Below are positions 34,815 through 47,613 of a DNA stretch of 64,000 nt, piece by piece. The DNA is taken from positions 50,068,882-50,132,881 of the forward strand of contig NC_081824.1 of the NCBI RefSeq assembly GCF_030867095.1. The letters run 5' to 3'. Position numbers and translations under genes: made by a program. Under the pieces are notes generated by a model. That model saw only the letters and a list, made by a program, of their open reading frames with translations, was not told where the DNA came from and did not search any database. Each line of letters opens with the position of its first letter. Position 1 is the first letter of the stretch. Source of the DNA: Alligator mississippiensis (taxonomy: Eukaryota; Chordata; Crocodylia; Alligatoridae).

Positions 34815-37480
34815 AGGAAATGGCTGGAAAACATAACAATGCCAGAGCCACTGCTTGCAACTGTGAGGCTTCTGTCCAGGCAGGACTGCTTACCATTGAA
34901 GTTTCCATCCAAATCCAGGTTTGGCACTGTGGGAACTGTGGGTTGTGGGTTCCTTCCAGTGATGGCCAGGTCAGGGAGTGCTTGAAGTGTGAGTGGTGCC
35001 TCTTGGCGGTGTTTCTCCAGGAACAGGCAAGAGAAATACAGGAGAAGGTGGCGAGGCTCTGAAGCATCCTGTGTCATGAGGCATTCATTGATTCAATGCT
35101 GGAGGAGACCTCTGGGACTATGGAGGAAGAAATGCCAGATATAGTGCTAGAGAAGAGAGAGGACATGGACACCCAAGAGGGTGGAAGCTGGACGCTTATA
35201 ACTTCTGGCAGCAAGCATTGATCTTCATGTTTACCTGCAATCATTCATCTGGAGAACAGATATGCAGCCCTAGCAGCAGAAAGGGAGGAGCACATTCCAT
35301 TGGTGGAGGAAGACAGGCCAGGCCTCACCAGAGTGGAAAGGATCAAGATAACTGCCACCAAGAAGAAGCAATGGGTGGTGGTGATTGGAGACTCCCTTCT
35401 GTAGGGGATGAAAGTGTCCATCCACTGACCTGACCTGTTGTCTTGGGAGGTTTTCCAAGAGCTTGGATCCAAGATGTCACAGAGGGACTATTAAGACTTA
35501 TCTGGCCTTCTGAGTACTACCCCATGCTGCTCATCCATATGGGCACCAATGATACTGCCAGGGAAGACGATGAGCATAACAAGAGTGACCACAAGGCTCT
35601 GGGTGCAAGGGTGAGGGAGCCTGAGGCTCAGGTTGTGTTCTCATCTATCCTTCCAGTCAAGGGAAAGGGCTCGAGCAGGAGCATCCTACAGATCAATACC
35701 TGGCTGTGCAGGAGAAATTTGGCTTCTTTAACCATGAGATGTTCTTCCAAGAAGAAGGATTTCTGTGAAGAGATAGAATCCACCTGATGAAGAGAGGGAG
35801 GAGCATCTTTGCAGATGGGCTTGCTAACCTAGTGAGGAGGGCTTTAAACTCAGTTCACTGGGGGATGGAGACTAAAGCCCTGACGTAAGTGGAAAAGTGG
35901 AAGACCTGGAGGAAGAGCAAACAGGAGGGGACAACAGGGGGGCACACTTCTTGAAAAATCAGGGTAATCAACTAGTTACCTCAGGTGCCTGTACACAAAT
36001 GCACATAGCTTGGGAAACAAGCAGGAATAATTGGAAGTCCTTGCACAGTCATGGCACTATGATGTGATTGGAATAACAGCGACTTGGTGGGATAGCTCGC
36101 ATGACTGGAGCACTGTCATGGATGAGTACAAACTGTTCAGGAAGGACAGGCAGGGGAGAAGAGGAGGAGAAGTTGCACTTTATGTAAAAAAGCCATATGA
36201 TTGCTCAGAGCTCCAGTATGAAGCTGGACATGATTGGAAATGGATGGAAAAGGGCAAACATAGTGCCCATATTTAGGAAAGGGAAGAAGGAGGATCCAGA
36301 GAACTACAGACCAGTCAGCCTCACCTTAGTCCCTGGAAAAAATCATGGAGCAGATCCTCAAGGAATCCATTTCAGAGCACTTGGGGTAGAAAAAGTGATT
36401 AGGAACAGTCGGCATAGATTCACCAGAGACAATTCATGCCTGACCAACTTGATTGCTTTCTATGACAAGGTTCTGTGGATGTGGAGAGACCAGTGGACAC
36501 ACAGTAAGATGGATAAAAACTGGCTGGAGCATCAGGCTCAGAAAGTAGTAATCAATGCCTCAATGTCTAGTTGGCAGCCAGTATCAAGTGGAGTGCTGCA
36601 GGGGTCGGTGCTGGGGCCAGTTTTGTTCAATGTCTTCATCAATGACCTGGAAGACCTCATAGAGGGTACCCTCAGAAAGTTTACAGATGACACCAAGCTC
36701 AGGGGGAATTGTAGATGCACTGGAGTATACGGCTAGGATTCAGAGTGACTTAGATAAATTGGAGGTTTGGGCCAAAAGAAATCTCATGAGGTTCAACAAG
36801 GACATGTGCAAAGTCCTGCACTTAAGACAGAACAAAGTCATGTGCCAGTACAGGCTGGGGGATGACTGGCTGGGCAGCAGCTCTGCAGAAAAGGACTTGA
36901 GGGTTACAGTGAAAAATAAGCTGAATATGAGCCAGCAGTGTGCCCTTGTTGCCAAGAAGGCTAATGGCATCCTGGGCTGCATTTGAAGGTGTGTTCCCAG
37001 TAGGTTAATGGAAGTGATTATTCTCCTCTAAAGAGCACTGGTGAGGCCACACCTAGAGTACTGTATTCAGTTTTGGGTCCCTCACTATAGAAAAGATGTG
37101 GACAACATGGAGAGAGTCCAGTGGAGGGTAACAAAAATGGTGAGGGGGCTAGGGCACATGACTTATGGGGAAAGACTGAGGGTACTAAGCTTATTTAGTC
37201 TATAGAAGAGAAGACAGAGGGGATGTAATAGCAGCCTTTGACTATGTGAAGGGGGTTTTGAAATAAGATGGAGCTAGACTGTTCTCAGTGGTGAGAGATA
37301 ACAGAACAAGGAGCAACAGTCTCAAGTTGCAGCAAGGGAAGTTTAGGTTAGATATTAGGAAGAATTTTCTCACTAGGAGGGTAGTAAAACATGAACAGGT
37401 GACCCAGAGATGTGGTGGAAGCTCCATCCTTGGAGGATTTTAGGACCCAGCTAGAAAGACAGGAAAAGAAGTATCATGCT
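34815..37480 (+). mobile_element. CR1 LINE retaining ORF1 esterase, internally deleted
   Basis: ORF1 remnants start near 34820 with a cysteine-bearing segment (CGNCGLW, ECLKCEWCLL). An SGNH-type esterase follows: VVVIGDSLL (block I, 35370-35405), LLIHMGTNDTA (block III, 35527-35560) and DRIHLMKRG (block V, about 35770). ORF2 begins near 36030 with VIGITATWWDSSHDW, where the usual catalytic Glu of ITETWW is Ala. The sequence then jumps from ALYVKK to [20 protein letters not shown], so the rest of the endonuclease and linker are deleted. Reverse transcriptase motifs [19 protein letters not shown] and FTDDTKL (normally F/YADD) follow, with the 3' part reaching VEAPSLEDF. Many stops and shifts; inactive. 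Confidence 0.88.
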
Positions 37481-37964
37481 ACCCTATTTTGTGGTATTTC
37501 CACAAGATTCCAATTAGCAGCCAAATTAGAAAAGCACATGCAAGGCAGAGTAGAAACAGGGGTGACAGGTGAATTCTTCTATCATGTAACCATTCACTTA
37601 TAAAAGCTCTCTCTCAAAGAAGAGGACAAGGGCTATAAATTACAGTGATCTAAAAAGCTGTTTCCCAATGCTAGTGGATTTTCATGAGCTACAGAACTAA
37701 CAGGCCTGCAACTTTTGCCATCTTTACACATCTGTCCTTGTAGTAAGAAACCCTTTTTTTGCCTGCCCCGCCTCCAATGTGAAGCCCCTCCATTTGGCAA
37801 AAAGCCCCTTTTGCAGTATTTTCCCCCTTTTGGGGATGATTTCTCTTTTCTACCTTTTCTTCCTTCCTCCCTCTTCTTCTTTTATTACATTATTATTATT
37901 TTTTATAGAAAATAAGTTGTACTTTTAATAAAATATAAGTTGTAGATGCTTTTATGGGTATTAA

Positions 37965-38938
37965 ATAGTATTCTGCATCAGTATGTCCCCCCCGCATTGT
38001 ATTTGGTCTATTTGTTGTATGTGCCATGGTATTTCACCTTTTTATGTTTTATATTCTATGCTTTTTAACTTTGTAACAAATGTACTTTAAGTTTAAAAGT
38101 AAGTTGTACCATGTAACAATGTTAGCAGGGGCAGGAATCAAACCACAGCTTCTCTGTATGGAGCGGGTGGGTCCCTGAATGAATCTTGATTGATTGCATA
38201 ACATAGTAGCTAGACAGGATAACAAATTAATGAGTGGCAATTAACACCTATGAAACCACACACTAAGGAGAGGAAAGGATCAATACAGAATCAGCAACTC
38301 CCTGAAACTTCACTGTTGAAGGTACAGAAGCCCCAGTTTGAACTAATCAATGCCAAAGACCGACTCTTGGGACTAAATACCCTCCCCCCCCCCTCAATCA
38401 ACTGCCCCCAGAGCCCTATTCATCACAGCAGTGAATTAATCAAACTTCATCAATGGACTCCCAAGACTGTGTGTACCTGCAGACACGACCCCTGGGGCTG
38501 ACAGCTTCCATCCAGCAACCAGCAAGGGGGGTGTCCCACAAGGTCAATAACCCCTGGATTGGGTAAGCCTGAAAATTGGGGAGTCACCAAAGTCTGCCAG
38601 AGAGGGATAAAAGGCAGTGAAGAATGACCCCCAATGGTGCCCTCTTTGACCTGACCAGCACCCTGCCTGCCCAGCCAGAAGAACCAGCCAGCGACCCACT
38701 TCTGTAGCAATATCGCACTGAAAGAAGCCCCAACTGGCCATTGACGGCAGATTCCAGTGCTTGGGGATAGGTATATCTTGACACCGGTGCTTACTGTCCA
38801 TAGCTAGCTACTGTGAGTGTGTGTGAATGTGTGTGTGTTTCAGGAGATCAGCCCCAAGGTTTATAATCTGACTTTTGCATCCATCTAATAAACTAAAATT
38901 TTATGATGATCCTGTGAGTTGGTCCTTTGTAACCAACA
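37965..38938 (+). mobile_element. Old solo LTR (endogenous retrovirus), copy 2
   Basis: It parallels copy 1 (1.1-2.13 kb) from ttatgttttatattctatgc to the end. It contains gggataaaaggcagtgaaga near 38604, taataaactaaaat near 38886, and the terminus gagttggtcctttgtaacca aca. The promoter-then-poly(A) order near a CA end indicates an LTR. There is no adjacent viral body. The left edge is uncertain. Confidence 0.6.
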
Positions 38939-39849
38939 TCTTGACAAACGTGGATTGTGATGTAGATGCATGTGTCTAGTACACCTTTGCTCAGCCACCC
39001 CATAGATTAATGTAATTTATCCAGTTTAAAGTCTCTACAGCTGTATGTATATTTTACAAAGAGAAAGTGTATTATGCTCACTATATTCTATACACTACCA
39101 AGAAGAAGCTGGGCTCAGATTTATAGTTACGTATGAATTTACCTGCCTACGTGTGTCTTCTAACTAACTCAGAGATACAAATACAAACCACAGAATCCAG
39201 GGGCATTTCTTTATCTGAGGGATAACTAAATGCCTATACCAATTAATTGAACTCAACTTCTTTGTATGAACAACTGTTGTTCACATATTAGTTATAGACT
39301 TTCGAAGATATGCTATCTTCTGCTCCAACAGACACATTTACACTATGCCTGAATGCAAATAATACACAGAAATAAAACAGATAAAAAGAGAGATACCCTA
39401 AAATAAGCAACTTCTCAGAGTAATATGTACAGTACCCCAGAAACACCCCCATAGTATATTTTGTAGAAAGGGCCAGTGAAGGACTGAAGAGATGAGATTT
39501 GCAATATTTCTATTTAATCCAGCTATAGCAAATACAGTAAAAAAATTCTGAAGCATTTTTTGGTAAGCTGTTCTAGAACAATAGATACTACCAGTGTAGT
39601 ATAAAGGTTTTTATTGCGACAGGTAAAGGTAGGATGAAAGAAATGAGGATAATTTTTTTTGTTATATTTTTCACTTGCATATATTTGAACACTACATTTC
39701 CAGGTTAATGCTGGAACCCCTTTAATGAGGTCCTGAAGAGAGAGGCCTGTATGGCTGAGTTCAAGAACAACAGAGACAACACTTCAGAGACATTTGTATG
39801 AGAAAATAAGGAACAGGTAGACAAGCCTGATATTATTGATGACATAGAG
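38939..39849. other. Unique AT-rich intergenic DNA
   Basis: No gene, RNA or repeat recognised. Confidence 0.4.
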
Positions 39850-40070
39850 CAGTGGGGGCCAACCTTTTTGGCAGGCATGCCACAAATTAGCCCTGCCCCC
39901 TCTCTAAGTGCCACTCCAGTTCCCTCTCTTTGTCTGATCTGCTGCTCTGCTTTCTGCTTCCTGCCTTACCTGCCACTGTGCAGCCTGTCCCCTCCCTGAA
40001 CTGTCATATGCCACATACAGAGATTGCCCATGCTTCTTGTGGTACAGGTGCTATAGGTTAGCCACCCCCG
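39850..40070. mobile_element. hAT-type MITE (221 bp)
   Basis: The ends cagtgggggccaacc and, reversed, cgggggtggctaacc match at 11 of 15 positions. The flanks acatagag and acgtaaag match at 6 of 8. The interior begins tttttggcaggcatgccaca, as in other cagtggtccccaacc-type hAT repeats. Confidence 0.7.
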
Positions 40071-40078
40071 ACGTAAAG

Positions 40079-41045
40079 GAAGCATGGAGACACAAGCATC
40101 AATGGACAAATATATACAAGTCAGGAACAGAAAAGTGAAAGGGTCTGGAAGCAGAGAAGAAACTGTGTTCAACAAAGTAAAGGTTTGATTTGGTAAAGTG
40201 TCAGTGTAGTATAGAGAGGAGCAGTTGGAACAAATGAATAGCACTACTTTGCACCTTCTTTTAAGTGTTCAGATACCATGTTGATGAACATGCTATAAAT
40301 ACCTGCATACATACATGGAAAATAAATCCCTGTTCACCATAGCAGGCATCCAGAGCGACTTAGCAGACTGAAGAATTTAAAAGAAAATATTATTCAGGCC
40401 ACCCATGTTCCTCCTTAAGGCATTTTATTCCTTGGGATGCTCTGAGTAAACTAATTACAGGAAAAGAGACAAAACAAATGGGTTTTAGATAGCCAGAAAC
40501 CAAACCAAGAGATAAAGCCATCTGTGGCTATCTCTGCACCTCTGTTCTCCATGTATAGCTCTCTTTGTGCCAAAAAAGTTTCTTATATCATTTCTGCCTT
40601 CATCATCTTCTTTCCCTCAATTTGCCTACAGGCCTGTCTAATTTTCTTCCTCTGAACATCTGTGCAGAAGTAGAAGTCATGTAATCATATAGGCATGCCT
40701 GCATTTTTCACAACCATATTCTTAAAACCTTTGGAAACCTGATGGACTGACCTCTAAATGTGAAAATCTTAAGAGGAAATTAAATGGGTTAAAGACTGAA
40801 TTATGGAAGGAGAGGTGACTTTGCTTCTGTTGACTCTGAATAAGCGCACTGATAGAGCAATCACACTATCTGGTTATTTGTAAAAGTAGTGCTATGAAGT
40901 TAATGTAGCTCTCTGCATCATTATTTAGCTACATGTCTTGTAAGGGAAAAAATCAGTTTGTGACAATTTTACATCTGCATAAAGATTTCACTGATGCTAA
41001 TGATGACACAAGGTAAATGGTAGTAATAAGTCAAGTGGGGTATTA
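40079..41045. other. Unique intergenic DNA
   Basis: No gene or confident repeat seen. Ordinary AT-rich sequence up to the sharp GC step at about 41050. Confidence 0.4.
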
Positions 41046-41049
41046 TATT

Positions 41050-41960
41050 CAATTCTGGGTGTGCCCGTCTCTGCTCAAGAAGGCGTTCTCGGGCAACTCT
41101 TGCACAGGCGGCTAACTGGATCTGCCCCGGCCTCACTGGAAGGTCCCCGGAGTGTGCCCCGGGAGCCTGTGGCAGATCCCCAGAACTCGCCGACTGAGGT
41201 CTCAGCTGGGCCCACAGCAGGGGGGCCCCCCTCTCTGCGGCCTCCAGTGCCAAAATGCCCCTGGGTGGGTTCTCACGGGGCTCCGACCTCCCCTACACCC
41301 TGGCCAATGCCACCTTCGGTCGCGGAACTTCTGCTCCTTGTCCCTGGCCCGAGGACTGCGTGTCCTGGGCCCTCTCGCCCCTGCGGGCTTCTTTCCCGAT
41401 GCCCTCACCAGCGTCTCTGCCGGCTCTTCCCTGGTTCCCTCACCAGTGGTTCCTGCCGGCTCTTCCCCGGTTCCCTCACCAGAGTTCCTGCTGGCTCTTC
41501 CCCGGCTACCTCTCCGGTGGTTCAAGCTGGCCCTCTCTCCGGGTTCCTCCTCGGTGCCTCTGCTGGCTCTATCGTCAATTTCGCCGCTCTTCCTCGTGGC
41601 CGCGGCTCTCCCAGCCTCCGCCACTCCCGGCGCTGCTGCAGCCTATGCGGTCCAAGGCAAAGACCCCATGCAGGTGCCCAGTTCCGGTCTCGGGCTTCCC
41701 TACGGGCCTCGCATCCTCCTGCAGCGCACCCCCTCTGCCTTTGGGGCTGCATTTTATTTCTGTCAAGCGGCGCCTCTCTCTGACGTCACTCCGCTCCAGC
41801 TGTATGAAAGCGTGACTAACAAGCCTTGCGGGTGGTTTCCCGGCCTGCACGCCGCTACAGCTCTCACCTCCTGCAAAGCATAAGTGAGCGTTTCCTCTGG
41901 CTCTGGGCCGGGGTTTCCCTCTAACCCCGTTGCCCCTGGGACACTGGGCAAGTCTCTTCA
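41050..41960. other. CpG-rich, stop-poor segment of unknown origin
   Basis: About 900 bp of GC- and CpG-rich DNA with abrupt edges in AT-rich surroundings. It carries about five irregular 36-bp units (ccctcaccag...gccggctcttccc) at 41400-41600 and a CRE-like tgacgtcac at 41779. All three forward frames stay open for 186-243 codons and two reverse frames are also long. Their products are Pro/Ser/Leu- or Arg/Gly-rich with no domain, so I read this as a composition effect, not genes. It could be a CpG island of an unannotated transcript, a transposon or LTR fragment, or a retrocopied 5' end. I found no terminal repeats. Confidence 0.5.
41400..41600 (+). repeat. Irregular 36-bp tandem repeat
   Basis: Successive units ccctcaccagcgtctctgcc, ccctcaccagtggttcctgc and ccctcaccagagttcctgct, each followed by ggctcttccc-type sequence, then two more diverged units. 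Confidence 0.7.
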
Positions 41961-42267
41961 AGAAAGATTCTGATAATGTGCAGAGCGTTCAGTAAACAGA
42001 AGCATATTTAATTCAGAGGCTGAAAAAACAAACTCATAAGGATTGGTTAAGAGAAACAGATATGTATAAGCTTGACCAAATACATCTTTGGGCACAAATG
42101 TCACCCAGTACTTGCGGCATAAGAACCGCAAGGGAAAGGAGTTGGTTTGGATGTTACAAAATTAACAGAATTAGATATATATGTAAAAAGAAGGAAATAA
42201 GATTCAGAAAGAAACTCTTAGATGCGTTTAAGGTGCAATTTTCTAATGGTGAAATTTTAAAAATTAT

Positions 42268-43040
42268 GTAGACAAATGCAGGGTGCTGCACCTTGGGAGA
42301 AGGAATCCACAGCATACATACAGGCTGGGGAGTTCCCTTCTTGAAACCACAGAGGCGGAAAGGGATTTTGGAGTCATTATTGACCCCAAGATGAACATGA
42401 GCCGCCAATGCCAGACCGCAGCCAGCCAGGCCAGCCTTACCTTGTCATGCATCCAAAGGTGCATCTCAAGTCAGTCCAGAGAGGTGATACTCCCCTTCTA
42501 TGCGACATTGGTCAGGCCGCAATTGGAGTACTGCATCCAGTACTGGGCACCGCACTTCAAGTGGGATGTGGCCAGCCTGGAAAGGGTTCAGAGGAGGGTC
42601 ACCTGGTTGGTGAGAGGGCAGCAGGACAGGCCCTATGAGGAGAGACTGAGGGACCTGAACCTGTTCAGCCTCAGCAAGAGGAGGCTGAGGGGGGACCTGG
42701 TGGCTGCCTACAAACTCATCAGGGGAGATCAACAGCAAATAGGTAGAGCCCTTTTCTCCCCAGCACCACCTGGGGTGACAAGGAACAATGGTAATATGCT
42801 GATGGAGAATAGGTTTAGGTTGGAGATCAGAAGGCAATTTTTTACAGTTAGGGTGGTCAAAATCTGGAACCAACTTCCCAGGGAAGTGGTCCTCGCCCCT
42901 ACCTTGGGCAAATTCAAGAGGAGGTTGGATGATCACCTGTCTGGGGTCTTGTGAACCTAGCATTCATTCCTGCCTGTGGCAGGGGTCAGGCTAGATGATC
43001 TGATCAGGTCCCTTCTGACCCTAACTACTATGAAACTATG
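42268..43040 (+). mobile_element. CR1 LINE 3' end with an open 223-codon frame
   Basis: This 5'-truncated copy starts just after the reverse transcriptase active site (DKCRVLHLGRRNPQHTYRLG). It keeps the whole C-terminal domain open from 42283 to 42954: KMNMSRQCQTAAS, SREVILPFYATLVRPQLEYC, IQYWAPHF, RDLNLFSLSKRRLRGDLVAA, FRLEIRRQFFTVRVVKIWNQ and LPREVVLAPTLGKFKRRLDD. The 3' UTR ends gaccctaactactatgaaactatg. The open frame suggests recent insertion. Confidence 0.93.
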
Positions 43041-44799
43041 TATAGGCTATGCTTTACTTATGCAATTTTTCTAGGTACACTTATATCGCCCATTGCTATC
43101 ATATTCAAGTGTCTTGTTATCATTTTACAAACAGAAAAACAGGGCCCTCAACCTCACAGATATTTAGGTGCCTACCTTGTAGCGAAAAACCTTTGAGAAG
43201 TTGAGTGCACTGGATGCACAAAGTGATTTACCCAACATCAGAAAGGAAGTACTGTATTTCCTTGCATCCCACACACCCCCAAATAAGACAAGCACTTTGC
43301 TTTTGGGAATGCAAACTGAAGAAGAAACATACTCCAGAAATGTTGTAGACCAAATTCTTATCTCAGTTATTTTAAAATAAATCAGGAATACCATCATGGA
43401 CATTGATGGACTTTCTGTGGCTTTGCAGCCAGACGCTTTCCATCCAAAGTAATGCAATACTTTGATGCTTTATCTATTAACAATCCTTTTAATTTTGTTC
43501 TGTTTATTAGATTAATAATGATACTTCTCTTCAACTATAATGAATAAATTGTGAATGGTTTCAGTGACAAGGCAAAACTGAATTCAAAACTTAGTCCAAA
43601 ACTAGGAATCTTATTGTTTTAATTAAGATGCTGCGTGTAATCTATGCTGTGCTATGATTCTGTATTTCCAGGTTGTTTGTATGAAGATGCCATCCATTCA
43701 CTTTCTTATTTTCTTCTGGTTGCTAAAAGCTTTAGTATCATTCAGATCCTGGAATGGCTTGCATTTTGTTGTAATTTTTACCCTGAAGATCTTATACATA
43801 GATGATGAACCAAGATGCTTCCCAAATATGTCCAAAGGGAAAAGGAAAAGTAAGAAAACAGACTTATTTAAGCTGAACATCCTACTTAAACAAGTAACTG
43901 ACTTGGCAGGCCCTGTCTTTCTTCTGTTTCTGAAACACAGTCTAGGCAAGAGCATTTCCTGCGGGAGTTGTTAGGTCTGAATAATAAAACAGATAAAACA
44001 CAGAGAAGGCTAGGAAGAAAAGCACTTTCAGAGGTTAAAGGAGAACAACTGATTTTTAAAATGAATTAAATTGATAGAAATGTAGTTGGCCCAAAAGAAA
44101 GAAATGTGTTTTCCTGTGTATATATATATGATGTGGGCACTGTTGATAAAGGTAGCAGATATTAATATCTGGAAGCTATTGAAGTGGATCAGTGTTTTGT
44201 ATTTCAATATAAATACTATGTTTCTCTATCTGATCTTGTTCCGTTTTCAATCTCTGTGAAATTCAGTAGCAAAACTCCTCATTTCTGGGACCACATTTGC
44301 CATTACCATAAAGAGGTCAGGTCAAAGGCATAGAAGACAGCACTAGGATCCCCTCTGTTTTCTCCTTGGAGCATTTGCACCTCAGCAGACCAATCAACAG
44401 TTCTCCTCAGGCTCAGGATCAGTTTGTTTTCACAGAAGAGCAAGATACACTGTGCAGAGCCCCTAAGACTTCACAGCTGCTTCAGCCCAGCTTCACTTTC
44501 ATTCTCTACTGAAGGAGTTCCATAGGAAATGTGCCGACATACAACCTCCAGCCAACATCTGTCCCCAAGATCCCCTCTCACAGGTTTCCTTAATTCACTA
44601 TTAAGCTTTCTGTCAAACATGAGGAAAAAGCAGGAGTGAGAGTGATCCTAGATTTTTAAAAATTGAACAGGAAGCATGAAATGCTTGTCTAGATAAGTTT
44701 TAAGTGTGCCTATAATTAATAAGTCTTAGAAGCTGCAGAAAGAGGAGCTTGAAATGCATATATAAATACGGGGTTATTTTGCTTAATGAATACAGCCCT

Positions 44800-44990
44800 A
44801 AACTTGGACAGGAGACATCGTCTTATTCTTTAGATTGCCAGAGGCTTGCAAGTTAACACATGGCACATTACTTTACCTCTCAAGATCTGTTTTTTCTTAT
44901 CCATAAAATTGAGATAACATTTTCATAAAGCATTCTGAGATCTGCAGAGGTAAAGCATTAGGTAAGAATTACAATTATTAAGCCTACCTG
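44800..44990 (+). repeat. MIR-like SINE relic
   Basis: Tracts tttacctctcaagatctg and ttatccataaaattgagata match the MIR 3' half (acctctctgagcctcagttt, then catctgtaaaatggggataa). Confidence 0.65.
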
Positions 44991-47613
44991 ATTATTAAAA
45001 AGTGGAGAAATAGAGCTCAAAGTGTCTAGTTGGCTAGGAATACGTGCTGTCATCCAAATTATCGAACTGCATAATCTCTAATAAGACAAGAAAGAGAATC
45101 AAAACAACTATCCAATTCACATGGCATTCCTAATTACCTTTGGCCCTAGGCTGATGCTGACCTATGTTATTTAAAATGGGAAGAATATGTCTTAATACTC
45201 TTATATTTTAAATGAAACTCTTGCATGAGATGTTGAGTAGGAAATAACACATGATTTATCACAATTTGCAGGTCATGTGACTGCAGAGGAGCCAGTAACA
45301 GATGCTATTTGTAATTCTCAAATGGCTCATTTGTAAGCACCACTTGACAATTTTTTTACTATGCACAGTTGAATGTGAGAGCAGAAAAGTCACTACAGAT
45401 TGGAAAAAAAACTACATTTAAATGGCTCTGGCTTCAGGGGAATCATATTTAGAATGAATGACTATTCAGGATGAATGTTTAAAAACATGTTATTGGGATC
45501 ATCGGCACAGAGACTTATGGGTAAAAAACTAAAATCATCTTTGTCTGCATCAAAACTTATTGACCTAAGTTAGTATTCCAAGAATTAGGTGCCAGGAAAA
45601 AGAATACAAGAAATATTGACAGCGTATACCACAATTAGACCTACTTCAAGTTAGACATGTTAGATTACAAATAAAATGCAGCTAACAGCCTACAAAAGTA
45701 GCAATTGTATGTTAGCACCAGTGTAGCATAATTTGGGAGGAACTAGGGATTGCCATTGTATGATATAGTTATACAGCACTTAACATGACCCCCAAATTTG
45801 TTTGGGGGTTTTATAAAAGTTATTAAATAATGTACCTTATATAGCCACTATATGGGACAATTCTGCAAAAGAAAAAAAAAGACATTCAAGCAAAGCCAAA
45901 GAACACAGTGTCTTATAGATATTTTAGCTATTTGACAGAGTTTGCACATGGACAGCGCCTACCTAAGAACTAATAGTAAAGTACAGGAGGTACAGCAAAC
46001 ACAGGCTAAAGATGGGAAATCAACTGCAGCATCCAAAGAGGCAACTGCAGAAACAATTATTTTGAGGACATGATTAGATAACCAGTCTTCTTCAGGAATA
46101 GTATTTACTGCTAGACGTGCAGTAAAGAGGCTGAAAAAATATCATATTGGTTGGTGTCATCCATCTCAACATCCATTTATTAATGTATCATTATGTAGCT
46201 CTTGTTTTCAGTCAATATTCTGTTTTATATGGATTTGATTTTTACAGAATGGTGCAACACTGGAATGTAACCTCAATTTACACAGGGTGAATGCAGCTAA
46301 GAAATAAAAGTACAGGTCTTCTAGAAATAAACTGAAGTCCCTTAATTATGCATACAGTTGTATTATTACCTGTATGTGATTTTAGCTTTATGATTAATAT
46401 AAAGAGGATCTGACTGATAAAAAAGAAATTAATCTGGTAGAAATATAGTACTTTTTACTCTTTTTGTGTTTAGATCTTTGAGATACTGGATAGCCAGTGC
46501 TGACAGATCCCCTTTCCCTCCTGAACCCTAGTCTGTAAAGATGAAGAAAGCTTCAGCTTATTAAAACATGATAAAGCTCCCTTCTGAATCCCAAATAGGA
46601 ATAGAATAATTTTAGTAATTTTTTTACAAAAAATGTTACATAAATATCTTTAAAACTTACAGAAATGTGAAAAGTTTTATATTAGCTATTATAGGAAGAA
46701 GGTGTTTTAAAACCCAAAGGGCCGTGTATACTTTTTTTGGCACACATGAAAATATTGTTTGTCAACTGTTCCTTCTCTGCAAGACACTGAAGTATTTTAA
46801 GAAATTTCTGGAACATTTTGTTTCATCCTTCCTTTTTCTGACCCAAGTTTTAATAGTTAATAGAGAGTTGTATAACCTGAATATACACTGTATATGGTTC
46901 TGCTAAATATTATGCCTTTAAAGTAATAAAAAGAAAAATAAAGTAATGAAGAGAATATAATATAATAATTGTGCAACAAATGTCTCTAATAAAAGATGTG
47001 AAATACAGCATAGGCTATCCACATTGTCACATTCTTTTTCTTTCTGGCTTTATAAAAACACAAATTTGATATTCTATTACTCTGTGGCTCAGAATCAAAA
47101 ACCATGAGATAATAAACTAGTATTACAAGTTTATTATATCTTCAAATATAGAAATATATTCCAACATCAAATTTTAAAGAATAATATAATCTTCAGTTTC
47201 TTGTTCTTAAAATGGTACACCATTATTCAAAATATATTACTTAATGTACCCAAAATTCAGTTTCCATCAAATTCTATTTAGAATAAATTGGATTTAAAAC
47301 AACATAATCATCTACCTCATCCATAAACAAACCCAAAACTTTTTTGAAGGAATTACTTATGCAATTTAAGTGCAATTATCTAATGGCCCAAACAGTAATT
47401 TACTGCAGAAATTTCATGAATATACATTATTATATGTACATTGCAATTAGGCATAGGTATAGAAGCAAATTAAGTATAAAATAATAATTGAAGTGTAATG
47501 ATTTGAGGAAATATCTGAATAAAAAAACCTTTTAGTTTTTCAAAAAGTAAATGGACATTTAACAAAAAACTTAAGGGAATTTTCCAACAGGAAGATAAAA
47601 TAAATTAATTTGT

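Noticed and set aside
41061-41883. Forward frames of 240, 243 and 186 codons
   Set aside because: All three frames overlap in CpG-rich DNA and encode Pro/Ser/Leu-rich sequence with 36-bp repeats. This looks like a composition effect, not a gene.
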